The notes under the pieces: model-generated | What the model saw: only the letters and a program-made list of their open reading frames with translations | Told to the model about the DNA's origin: nothing | Database searches by the model: none | Source of the DNA: Ophiura sarsii | Taxonomy: Eukaryota; Echinodermata; Ophiuroidea; Amphilepidida; Ophiuridae | DNA length: 64,000 nucleotides | Assembly: GCA_035610835.1 (NCBI GenBank) | Contig: CM069448.1 | Location: 5,953,607-6,017,606, forward strand | Direction of reading: 5' to 3' | Shown here: positions 1-10,777 of the stretch, one piece after another | Layout: the number at the start of each line of letters is the position of its first letter | Position numbering within the stretch: position 1 is the first letter of the stretch | Position numbers and translations under genes: made by a program

Positions 1-120
1 TAAATATTATTATATACCGAAGCCTACCAATATTGCTTTAAAAGTATTTCAATAATTCGCCATCATCATGTTTAATCTGAGACTAATTAGTCTCAGGTTT
101 AATTAACCATTGCTATCTAA

Positions 121-870
121 TAGAGTAAGTTGCAATCTTCAGTAGATAGCAAATCTATCAAAGTAAATTGCTATCTTCAGTGATAGCAAGTCTATCAGAG
201 TAAGTTGCTATCTTCAGTAGACACCAAGTCTATTAGAGTAAGTTGCTATCTTCAGTAGATAGCAAATCTATCAGAGTAAATTGCTATCTTCAGTAATAGC
301 ACGTCTATCAGAGTAAGTTGCTATCTTCAGTAGACACCAAGTCTATTAGAGTAAGTTGCTATCTTCAGTAGACACCAAGTCTATTAGAGTAAGTTGCTAT
401 CTTCAGTAGATTGCAAATCTATCAGAGTAAATTGCTATCTTCAGTGATAGCAAGTCTATCAGAGTAAGTTGCTATTACTGAAGATAGCAATTTACTCTGA
501 TATATTTGCTATCTACTGAAGATAGCATAGATAGCAACTTATTCTGATAAATAATACTTGCTATCTACTGAAGATAGCAATTTACTCTGATACACTTGCT
601 ATCTACTGAAGAAAGCAATTTACTCTGATAAACTTGCTATCTACTGAAGATAGCAACTTAATCTGATAGACTTGCTATCTTATCTACTGAAGATAGCAAC
701 TTACTCTGATATACTTGGTGTCTACTGAGATAGCAGCTTACTCTGATAGACTTGCTATCTACTGAATAAAGCAACTAACTGTGATTACTTGCTATCTACT
801 GAAGATAGCATAGATAGCAACTTATTCTGATAGACTTGGCATCGAATGAAGGAAGCAATTTACTCTGTTA
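121..870. repeat. Palindromic tandem array (TTGCTATCTTCAGTAGATAG units)
   Basis: From about 121 to 474, units of about 38-60 bases repeat around TTGCTATCTTCAGTAGA and TATCAGAGTAAG in one orientation. From about 475 to 870 the same units run in the reverse orientation. The array is therefore a head-to-head palindrome centred near 474. Each unit is itself partly palindromic. Confidence 0.9.
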
Positions 871-1009
871 GGAACCGCCCGAAATAACTCCGAGTTGAAG
901 GTAGCCCAATTTTTAGCAAACCACACCACAGCTTTTCAACACGCGGCACACTAGTCAAAATCAAAAGTAGCCCAATTGGGCGACGAAATCGTGGTATTGG
1001 CAAAACTGT

Positions 1010-2165
1010 TATCTGTAAATTATCTCGCCATTATGTAGTCAATTATCACGTCATCTGTAAATTATCTCGTCATCTCGTCATCTCGTCATCTCGTCATCTC
1101 GTCATCTCGTCATCTCGTCATCTCGTCATCTCGTCATCTCGTCATCTCGTCATCTCGTCATCTGTAAATTATCTCGTCATCTCGACAATTATCACGTCAT
1201 CTGTAAATTATCTCGCAATTATGTAGTCAATTATCACGTCATCTGTAAATTATCTCGTCATCTCGACAATTATCACGTCATCTGTAAATTATCTCGCAAT
1301 TATGTAGTCAATTATCACGTCATCTGTAAATTATCTCGCAATTATGTAGTCAATTATCACGTCATCTGTAAATTATCTCGCAATTATGTAGTCAATTATC
1401 ACGTCATCTGTAAATTATCTCGTCATCTCGTCAACTATCACGTCATCTGTAAATTATCTCGCAATTATGTAGTCAATTATCACGTCATCTGTAAATTATC
1501 TCGCAATTATGTAGTCAATTATCACGTCATCTGTAAATTATCTCGCAATTATGTAGTCAATTATCACGTCATCTGTAAATTATCTCGTCATCTCGTCAAT
1601 TATCACGTCATCTGTAAATTATCTCGCAATTATCTCGTCAATTATCACGTCATCTGTAAATTATCTCGCAATTATCTCGTCAGTTATCACGTCATCTGTA
1701 AATTATCTCGCAATTATCTCGTCAACTATCACGTCATCTGTAAATTATCTCGTCATCTCGTCAATTATCACGTCATCTGTAAATTATCTCGCAATTATCT
1801 CGTCAATTATCACGTCATCTGTAAATTATCTCGCAATTATCTCGTCAATTATCACGTCATCTGTAAATTATCTCGCAATTATCTCGTCAATTATCACGTC
1901 ATCTGTAAATTATCTCGTCATCTCGTCAATTATCACGTCATCTGTAAATTATCTCGCAATTATCTCGTCAATTATCACGTCATCTGTAAATTATCTCGCA
2001 ATTATCTCGTCAATTATCATGTCATCTGTAATTTATCTCGTCATCTCGTCAATTATCACGTCATCTGTAAATTATCTCGCAATTATCTCGTCAATTATCA
2101 CGTCATCTGTAAATTATCTCGCAATTATCTCGTCATTTATCTCGTCATGTCATCATCTGGTTAAC
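1010..2165. repeat. Minisatellite of about 42 bases (ATCTCG/GTCATCTGTAAATT)
   Basis: The repeated unit contains CACGTCATCTGTAAATTATC and TCGCAATTATGTAGTCAATT. Variant units replace GTAG by CTCG, and 1067-1162 is a simple run of the 8-mer TCGTCATC. The array is AT-rich, ends near 2165, and has no coding potential. Confidence 0.92.
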
Positions 2166-3239
2166 TCGTCATGACCCTTCAGGGCCACCGTAGGAAACAT
2201 CTTATTCTAATCACTGCCCGATATAAGGATAAGTGCCAAGAGCGGTGGATCAACAATCTCCCTCGTAGCTTTGGATGTTCAAGATGGCGCTATACATGTG
2301 TGGTAGTTGACATATATTTTACGGTTCCTAATTTAGGCAAACAATTCGTACCTGATTTGAATAAAATTAGTTTTAAAATAATGGCATAATTTTATTATAC
2401 CTTACACACCAACATCGGTTGTATGCGTCGTTCTTAAAAGTCACGCACTATGATACCCCTGTGAAGGGTATAACAGAATTACTCCAAAATAATTGTATTT
2501 ACTAATGCACAGACATTTTTTGAGTATCAACAATTCGAGATATGCTGTAATAGGCCTACAGGGTAAGTTAGAAAGAACGGGCACTTTGTTCGCGAAAGTG
2601 CCACACAAACTTCTGGCATGGTTATTCAAAACCAATAATAGGGCTAAAGGACCACATATTTGGCTTTCATTCAAATAAAGAATATTTGAATTCGAACATT
2701 GCGTCATAATGTTACAACCATTTTAGTTGAATCCATTATTTTACAGCCAATCCATGCGATTGCAATAACACGTAGTTGGCTGGCTGATTCAGAGATGCAA
2801 TCAATGAAAACCTAAAAAGGCTTATGAGTATTGGTTACAAAATCTAAAAAAATAACTGGAAATAAAAATAGAACTTTGTATTATAAAAAGCCTGAATTAA
2901 AAAAAGAAAAGTGAAGAAAAGAAGCCGATTTATTAAGCGAACCTCATTCGAAAGAATTGCTTGATAACTCGACCATTTCGTTGACTCGGTTTGAAATTAT
3001 TAAAATTAGCGTAACATGATAACGAAATGGTCGATTTTTTAAATTCATAATTTAAATAAAAGCCAAATTATAGGTCTTTATAACGCTTTTTTGAATAGAA
3101 CTACCTGCATTTATTTATTACGCCTTAGGAGGGAAAATGTGCCCGTTCTTTTTTACTCATCTTGTTGATATGCGAGAGGCGCGGGTGGCAGGGGAATATG
3201 AACATAGAGTATGACACATACAGGTGTCATTAAAATCTA

Positions 3240-3345
3240 GCTTGTACCATCATCATCATCATTCGGCTGCGGAGCAGGCGACTACAAGTTTCCTCCAGCT
3301 TTGGCGATCTTGAGCCATTGCTGACAACTGACTGCGATTCAACCA
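3240..3345. repeat. Probable dispersed repeat next to a (CAT)n tract
   Basis: A short CAT microsatellite at about 3248-3261 is followed by a GC-rich block beginning CGGCTGCGGAGCAGGCGACT, unlike the surrounding AT-rich DNA. It looks like one end of a retroelement copy, but no second copy is visible in this window. Confidence 0.3.
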
Positions 3346-3499
3346 TGAGATTATATTAAATGTACTTACCTACTGCTGATGAGTACCTGATCAATTTCTA
3401 TATGATATGTGATAATGAATCTATTACGAGTTCTCCACCTCCGGATGGTGCTTAAAGCATATTTTGCCAGTCCGTTTGTGAAATATAATTGTTGCCTCG

Positions 3500-3800
3500 T
3501 CATTTTTTTCTAATGGATTTCATATTGAAGTTCTTGATATTTCTGGTTACGTATCTCTTGATGTTAGCCACAATTAGTTCATCCGGATTTAAATCGCAAT
3601 TATATGATGGTAGCCTGATTATTTCATTTCCATTATCTTTTCGAAGTAGTCAGTTCAGTAGCAAATGTAGGTTCCATGGTATGTACTTTTTAATGATATC
3701 GTAAAGTTGAGGTTTTTCACTGAATTTGAGTATGAAGTGTTATGTTTTGACAGCCATTCCTGCATTTCTGTCTTTAAACTACTTGATGTTGGCATTTCTC
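3500..3800 (-). pseudogene. Decayed DDE-superfamily transposase, C-terminal part
   Basis: Minus-strand translation gives RLPSYNCDLNPDELIVANIK then YVTRN, ending at a TGA at 3500-3502. This matches the RLPPYHCxLNPIELIWAxIK block around the last catalytic acidic residue of IS630/Tc1-mariner-like DDE transposases. Upstream, in another frame, TEMQEWLSKHN matches the region preceding it in those proteins, so at least one frameshift and one in-frame TGA separate the blocks. It is a dead fossil. Confidence 0.7.
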
Positions 3801-4094
3801 GCTTTCAACACTATGTCTATTCTAATCATTAAGTTTCAGGAATATTTTTTTTTTTTAATTTAAAAACTTTTTACCATTAATAAAACTTACAAGATAGCAA
3901 ATAACAAATAATTGGGGCCTCCTGCGTTATGGTAAAAAATGTTCAAATGTCGATCGTTTTCAGCTTTTTTGTTTTATTCATATGCCGAAATCACAGGTGA
4001 CGATTTCAAAGCCTTTTGAATTAAAATAATGCGCAAATGGTTCGATATTTGTCACTCTTTGAATGATACACTTAACTTAGGTGCTACGTGGGGT

Positions 4095-4130
<36 letters not shown>
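4095..4130. repeat. Poly-G tract
   Basis: An uninterrupted run of about 36 G, preceded by GTGGGGT. Length in the assembly may be unreliable. Confidence 0.9.
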
Positions 4131-4131
<1 letters not shown>

Positions 4132-4384
4132 GTGATGAGAATTATATGCATCAGAACAGTGTTGTGTATATTGCATGAGGCAGCTAACTTGTAGATGAGG
4201 ATTGACCAGAGGTTGGAATAAAATGGGATCCTTCGACATAAAGTAAATATACATATTTCCGGACGTTCGTCAATTATATGCCAGTGTGTACTAGACCAAC
4301 TGTCGGGACGACCCAAAAGGCAGTCGACGCTCCGTCGATGTACATTGCACATGTGTCGACCTTTAGCCCCATTAGGCTGATTTG

Positions 4385-4800
4385 TAAACTAAAATCTGCT
4401 CTATATCGTAACTTCTCTCAAATTTTGAACTTTTGATTTAACAAAATCTGAAATTGAAGTTCATACATGGAATTTCTTAACACAAGAACTTTGAAAAATT
4501 ACGTGTTTGGCTCTAAGTTTTACCCAAGTATTGGTCAATTCAACACCATCGACCTCATGCTGGGGGGACCTTGAGGATGGCCAAGGCAATCTACAATCTT
4601 GCCACATGACTTGAGGACTTGCCACACGTGTTGACTTTCAGCCACATTTGGACTAGTTTTAAAACTAAAATCTGCTCTAGGGATAATATATTGTGATTTT
4701 TTTTCCTCGAAATTTGAACTTTTGATTTCACAAAATTTGAAATATCACTAGTTCTTATGACAAATTGATGTTCAAAGTTTGAATTTTTTAACACAACCAA
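4385..4800. repeat. Diverged tandem duplication of about 280 bases
   Basis: The segment starting AAACTAAAATCTGCTCTA at about 4386 and continuing through TTGAACTTTTGATTT recurs from about 4660 with small insertions. No coding signal. Confidence 0.6.
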
Positions 4801-5356
4801 AAGTTGCTCGATATCGACCATTTTCGTCTCCTCCACAAGCGTAAGATACTTGTTCGTAAACAAATGTATGTATGTACACGTGCTGGAATTGCGAACGTTC
4901 TACAGTTGGTAAAAGAGATGAATGGGGAATCCCCGGGCGTGGTAAATGACCCCAAGTAACGGGTTGCCCAGTTTGAGGTCAATTAAACCTTATATAGGCA
5001 AGGCAACGCGAAAACAATTATTGGCACTGATTGGTTATAACCCAATTCATTAACCTAATGAACCATATTTATGTATACATTGTTTCTTCATACACAAGAA
5101 CAAGGGAATTCCCCCGATGACGTCATGGGTGGGGGTCACATGGGCAATCTTGTGGTTACAAACTATAGGGTAAGGGATATATTTGGTTTTCATATTTTTT
5201 TTCTCTTCAATTGAGAGCCTAAATTAAAGGAAATGTTTAAGCTCATAAAGCTCATAACTCTTAAAATATCCACATTTTTTCTTGGCCATGAAAGTTAGGG
5301 TAATTGAAAAAAGATAATCAAAATCTGTACTCTTTCATGTCTTCTTACTTACCGTC

Positions 5357-5797
5357 TTACCGCTCCCATAACCCTCCAGGGTCGTAGGGGCACTGCATGA
5401 CGGATTTCTTTACCACCTCCCTCCATCTGACTCGGTCATGTGCTAATGCTTGGGTTTCTGCGAAAGCTTTCCCAGTCCATTCTGTGATGTTGTCCCTCCA
5501 ACTTTTCCGCTGGCGACCTCTTCTTCGCTTCCCCTCTACGGTGCCCTGCAGGATGGTCTTGGAGAGGCCACTTGATCTGGTTACATGGCCATACCATTTT
5601 AGTTTTCGCTTTTTCACGGTGGCCAGCAGGTTTGTATAGCTCTTCATGTGTTGCGCCACTCTTCGACGCACTTCCTCGTTTGTGATGTGGTCAGTATATG
5701 AAATGCCAAGGAGGCGTCTTAGACTTCTCATCTCTACCGCTTCGATCTTTCTCTGTAGTTCTGCCGTCAGAGTCCATGACTCGCATGCATATTTCAT
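5357..5797 (-). pseudogene. 5'-truncated LINE: C-terminal end of a reverse transcriptase ORF
   Basis: A 146-residue open frame carries CESWTLTAELQRKIEAVEMR, then LLGISYTDHITNEEV, KLKWYGHVTRSSGLSKTIL, GRQRKSWRDNITEWTG and VRWREVV. These blocks are the conserved tail that follows the reverse transcriptase domain in many animal non-LTR retrotransposons. Homology stops abruptly at about 5798, where a stop codon precedes the ATG, as expected of a 5'-truncated insertion. The frame has no internal stop, so the copy may be young. Clade (RTE or related) is not resolved. Confidence 0.8.
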
Positions 5798-5929
5798 GTC
5801 TTAAAAGTGCCAAAACACATGGCGGGCACATCCTAGTTAAAAACTAACAAAATTAGTGAATTTATCATTTTTTCCATGGCCTCCCAAGAATTCTGTTTGG
5901 ACTCCATAATTCTGAAAATTGCCAGTCAA

Positions 5930-6035
5930 TCATTATCGCCCGGTACTGGAACATAGAAACACAATTAGGTGTTCCAGTATTGACCGACACTGAAACTCGT
6001 ACCAGTATCGAGCGATACTGGGATTTTGTATGTTC
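5930..6035. repeat. Small cluster of CCAGTATCG palindromes
   Basis: Three or four copies of the motif family CCAGTATCGNNCGATACTGG and its halves lie in about 100 bases. The same family makes the larger clusters at 35225-35590, 36290-36505 and 46280-46540. Confidence 0.75.
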
Positions 6036-6099
6036 AAGTATGTTCAAGTACACTGTTTCCAAAAACAACTGTTTTGCTAATTACATTTCAATACTTCTC

Positions 6100-7900
6100 T
6101 GAGGATGAGGCTGTAGGGAGCTTGGCCGTCCTATTCCCCTTGAGAAATAATACCTTTGGTAAGAATTGACCGATTCCATGGCATAATAAGTATACTGCTA
6201 AGGTGTAATACTGTATAACGCTTAGGTTGACTTGCGGAATCAGTACTCTTGGCTCCCGAGTAAAACTGACTCTTACTTTGACGATAACACCTAACGTATA
6301 ACTACTATTATAGTTGATTCAAAGACCTTTGCCGGTCTGCGATTTTAGTATAATATATATATTATATATACGAAGGGCTCCAGAGTAAAGTGATGTTTTG
6401 ACATGATTCATAATACCTGATATCAGCTCAGATTTGAGTATTATAGATTCATAAACATTGGCCGATCGGTTATTGATTTGGACCTATTCCATTTAGCATA
6501 TCCCCATCATTGCGTTCATGGATGACTCTCAACTACCCAAGAAACTAGCGCGCTATTCAAATGTGCCATCTTAACAAGTGACATATTGAGCAGAATTTCA
6601 TCTTAGATTGTTAATCCTTCTTGTACATAATATTAGGATTACATTAGAATGAAAATCAATTTGTAGAACGTCACGATAAATCTTTATCACTCTTCTGGAT
6701 ATGAACTTCTTACGTTGTGATTCAAGACACAGGGAAGTATAAAACAACATGTTTCAATCAATGACCAGATTAAGATTTCAAATCACTGCCTCCCCGCAAT
6801 TGGATGATATCGGTTGATAAACTGAAACATTGTAATGCCTAAATGCCTCTAAATTATGGAGGCATAGGGTTGACCAAATAGTACACGTACACAAAATCGA
6901 CAAAACATTAATGTTTTAATCAGACCAGCTGCAACACAACTACATACAAACCATGTGATTACGAGAAAAAACAATCCGTCCGAAGTCTTAGTGCTACTTT
7001 TAATTGAAATTATCAAGTGAGATGAAATTGAATTATCTATACATCTATGACCGTATCTACATATTAGTTGTAATGATTGAACAAGATGATAACATTTGTT
7101 TGTTTGTTATAATCTCATTATGGATTTATTTTGTTAACCCAATGTTAATTTGAAATAGTTGAAATATTTTGAGATACTATTAGCCCAATGTATACCCCGT
7201 TTGGTAAAAATATGAACATTGTTAACACTTTCCACGCGGCTACTGGTTTTACCATACACAAAACAGATTTTTCAGAAACCTTTCCCAAATTTCAATGTCT
7301 ACCTCAAGGATTACTGAACCAATACTAGGCATGTTTGTACTTATTTCAATGCATTTCTCATGGTGATTCCAAATATGGTAACGTAATTCAATAATTATGA
7401 CATTTTTGAAACATTTTGTGAACATTTGGAATGTCGTCTGCAGCCGCCTGCCGCATGGAAAGCGTTAAGGGCCTGAGCATCTTTTATCAAAGGCAAAACA
7501 TCATTGATTTCAACTCTTTTCGGTGCAGCATGTCATAATCGACAACAACAACAAAACTGATGTGAGAACATTGATGGTAAACTTAACACAACTTCAAAAA
7601 CATATATTCTACTAAATGTCTAAGGTCGATAATGTTTATGTTTTTCAAAATGTTCGTTGAACATTATGATTGTAAATCAACAATCTCCGTAGTTTTTTAA
7701 ATGTTTCGATTTTTGTTTTCATTTTTATTTTTTTTCTCTCAAATTTAAAAAATAGTTCCAAAAATACTGTTAGTACGGGCGCGTATATTGAACTTCCAAA
7801 TTCTGAAATAGTTAAATAAACATTAGAATTTTTTTTTCCTTGAGAACTTGTGAGCAAACTAGAAAAGTAGTCATACTCACACTCAAAACAGATTCAAAGT
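6100..7900. other. Intergenic, nothing recognised
   Basis: AT-rich DNA with short reading frames only. A short TATATA palindrome lies near 6350. I see no gene, RNA or mobile element that I can support. Confidence 0.5.
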
Positions 7901-8299
7901 AGTCACAGTTAACAGGGCTTCTGTCACCTGATACATTTACTGTCATACCTAATTTTGAAATTAATCCGGATCATTACATATTAAACACCTCATGGTATGA
8001 CCATATATGAATCCTTGTTAATTGTTTACCAACAAAATGATAACATTATAACTTATGACTAGACACAAATAAAGAAACAAACATTGTACCAAGACACTAT
8101 CCAAAACGCACGCCTCAAACACACAGGTCACTCGCACTCAAACATATCTCATTTTCATAATCCCTTTCGCAGGTACATACAAAATCCTAGATTGTCATAT
8201 ATACAAATAAATATTTCATATGGGGAACCTGAATTTGTATTTATATTTGCGTAGAATATTCACGGACTTGTACAGGAGTGACTTATTGTTTCGATATAT

Positions 8300-8410
8300 A
8301 GTAAAGTGATGTTTCTCTCCTTGGATTTTACTGGGTAGTTGTACAGCTACTAAAATACCAGTGGTAAGGTTACACGTAATTACAAAGGCCACGCTATTTG
8401 ATGCCAACTT
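8300..8410 (-). pseudogene. Fragment of a second LGR-type receptor (TM5/ICL3)
   Basis: The minus strand encodes SNSVAFVITCNLTTGILVAV followed by QLPSKIQGEKHH. This aligns with LNFVAFFFVLGCYLAIGIMV, AVKLPSKNIQRKKDQH in TM5 and the third intracellular loop of the complete receptor 1.3 kb away. The DNA also aligns (compare 8325-8400 with 9950-10040). Flanking sequence to either side does not continue the receptor convincingly, and no TM6 is found, so I read it as a relic of a tandem receptor duplication. Confidence 0.65.
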
Positions 8411-8904
8411 AAAAAAGCTCACTGACTTGAAAAGAGAGACTTATTGTCAATACATTGCATTGAAAGCTGACTATATATCATTAACCACATTAATTGTATA
8501 TTATTTCAATCATAGCGTAAGTTTGGTAATGCATATGTTATATAGTAAAGGCAAATCGAATCGCAGTAGCAATATCATCTTCGAGAAGATTGGTTATAAT
8601 TTTAAAAGATAATAAACCAAAAATGACTATACATGCTATAATAAGCATTTGAAATATATTATATGTATATCTTTAATTTATGTTTTGATCTTATTTATCA
8701 AACTTGTAAGGCAAATTTCTTAGCTAATGAATGCAATTCCATTGTCATTAGTGGAAATTAAGCAATTATAAATGTCAAACGTTGTATAACAAATTCATTT
8801 ACTTTGCGATGTAATGACACTGTTTCCCTTCAAGGGTGATTCCGATCCAAGTCATTGTTTTGTTATTGAGCAATGTTTGTTTATATTTGCGAAATGTTAA
8901 TGAA

Positions 8905-9368
8905 AGGTAAATAATTGGATTAAACATTATGTTTATCAAAACCAGTAATTGAGGTGAATAAATATAAATATTTACTCACCAACTAACGTTTCTTCTGACT
9001 AGTTCAGTCAGATTTCATCAGAGTTGTGATCCACTGTTGGAACCGCGGGAACTGGTGTTGCCAGATACGCGGGAATCAGAGTTGCCTGATCAAGAAGAGG
9101 GGCAAGCGCAACTTGATGAACCAGGACGAGGGGACCTACATGTTGAGCAATCTCTACATTCCGCTGTTGAAGAAAGAATCAGGCAACTCTGATTCCCGCG
9201 TATCTGGCAACACCAGTTCCCGCGGTTCCAACAGTGGATCAGAACTCTGATGAAATTTGACTGAACTAGTCAGAAGAAACGTCAGTTGGTGTGGTGAGTA
9301 AATATTTATATTTCTTCACCTCAATTACTGGTTTTGATAAACATAATGTTTAATCCGATTATTTACCT
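8905..9368. mobile_element. Fold-back element with arms of about 186-191 bases
   Basis: The left arm 8905-9090 (starting AGGTAAATAATTGGATTAAA) is mirrored almost perfectly by the right arm 9178-9368 (ending ATTTACCT). They are separated by an 87-base loop. The inner arm ends are CGCGGGAATCAGAGTTGCCT and its complement. Structure is that of a fold-back/MITE element. The 74-codon frame across it is a by-product. Confidence 0.9.
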
Positions 9369-9539
9369 CAACAAACCTGATGAACTTATACAATAATTTG
9401 ATAATGAAAGGGTATTTATTTGGATACATATAGCATTAACCGATGTTACAACATGCTTGATCAACAGCGACCAGTTAGGTGTTTCGTTCTTTTTCCATAA
9501 GTTATATGATGTCCAATACTGATTTGTAGATTGTTTCTT

Positions 9540-9545
9540 TTTATT
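9540..9545 (-). promoter_or_regulatory. Candidate polyadenylation signal of the LGR gene
   Basis: An AATAAA hexamer on the minus strand lies about 100 bases after the receptor stop codon, a normal distance for a 3' end. A second candidate lies near 9414. No transcript evidence is available. Confidence 0.4.
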
Positions 9546-9642
9546 GTTACAGTCCGTATAATTCCAACCTATCGTCTGATCGTATCGTCTGTTCAGTTGG
9601 CAAGTTATAAAGTCAAACTACTGTTAGAAAAACTCTTTCAAA

Positions 9643-10777
9643 TTACAAATGAGTCGCCCTTGTTCTTGTTTTACTATTCAAAGCTATATCATTGGCTTTT
9701 TTACGCTTCCGGTTACGTATTTCTGTTGCAAATGTATAGAGATATGGGTTCAATGCTGCATTCAACGGCAAAACAAGTGCAACTATCCAACCATAGTTAT
9801 TCCTTATTCGGGTATCGTCAACTGCTTCACTTTGCACTAATATTCCCATCACAATTACTGGCATCCAACAACAAAAGTCCGTCAGGACAATGATGGCCAT
9901 TCTCATGGCCATTTTAAGCTCACGGTGCTGATCTTTCTTCCTTTGGATATTCTTACTGGGTAATTTGACAGCTACCATGATACCAATTGCAAGATAACAA
10001 CCCAATACAAAGAAAAAGGCCACGAAATTTAATCCCAGGTTGATGGCTATTGAGAATTGCCAGTTATCTCCCGAGTCGACAAGCTCATAAGTTTTTAAAT
10101 TCACATTCTCTCCATGGGTGCCTTCAATTTTAGACTGCTCTTGTTGATGAACAGCCTTATAAATCTTGTTGCTGACCAGTGGTAAACCAACACAGACATT
10201 GGCGAGGCCATATGTATCGGTTGTTTCCTGAAGAATTAGTGCGGTGATTGCGAGTATACTAACGATGGTCCACACTAAAGCGCTTGATTGCACGGCAATC
10301 TGAGGGGTCATTCGTTTCTTACCATGGGGTAACCCAACACAAAGGACTCGATCCAAACTGATAAGCACAACTAATAACACCGATGCCTCACTAGATAAGA
10401 ATGACAATACTCCTGCAAATTTACAAACAATAGTTGATGTCCATTGTTCGGCATATAAAACAAATTCTCGACCATAATGTATATCAGCTCCTGCTATGAT
10501 CATCATATAGAAACCCATGCATAGGTCAGATACGGCTAAATTTAAAATCAAAATCGACTGTGCTCGATTTCTAGCATTTTTCTCTCTGCATCGTAGAATT
10601 ATAACATAAGTATTTCCCACAATAGCACATATACTGAATATCCACAGAAGCAACCTTTCAGCGTAAGTTGGCATTAGGCGTGGATCGCAGTTATCAAAGA
10701 GACCAGGCTCGGTTTCTCGATTACACGTTGTGTGTTGATTGGGTAGTAAACAACAGATGCGATGATCGTCGGTGTTC
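9643..10777 (-). CDS. LGR exon 13: hinge and seven-transmembrane domain
   Basis: The acceptor ATGTTTTAG ends at 10778. The exon encodes 377 residues to the stop at 9643. The hinge begins NTDDHRICCLLPN, matching the CC motif after the LRRs of LGR receptors. Approximate membrane segments: TM1 459-483, TM2 493-517, TM3 534-559, TM4 583-602, TM5 661-690, TM6 711-732, TM7 748-770. ADIHYGREFVLYAEQW before TM3 and LSFLSSEASV in TM3 are characteristic LGR/GRL101-type sequences. ECL2 is long (about 600-660). The tail is short and basic (RNRKRKK). Keeping the whole 7TM region in one exon is common in LGRs. The open frame continues 56 codons upstream of 10777 into intron; that part is excluded because the acceptor and phase fit the LRR chain. 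Confidence 0.95.

Noticed and set aside
1010..2165. CRISPR-like regular repeats
   Set aside because: The intervening sequence is also repeated; there are no unique spacers and the host is an animal.
2171..2389. 72-codon frame after the minisatellite
   Set aside because: No recognisable domain, no splice sites in frame, and next to repeat DNA.
9026..9250. 74-codon frame across the fold-back
   Set aside because: It translates inverted-repeat arms and has no independent support.
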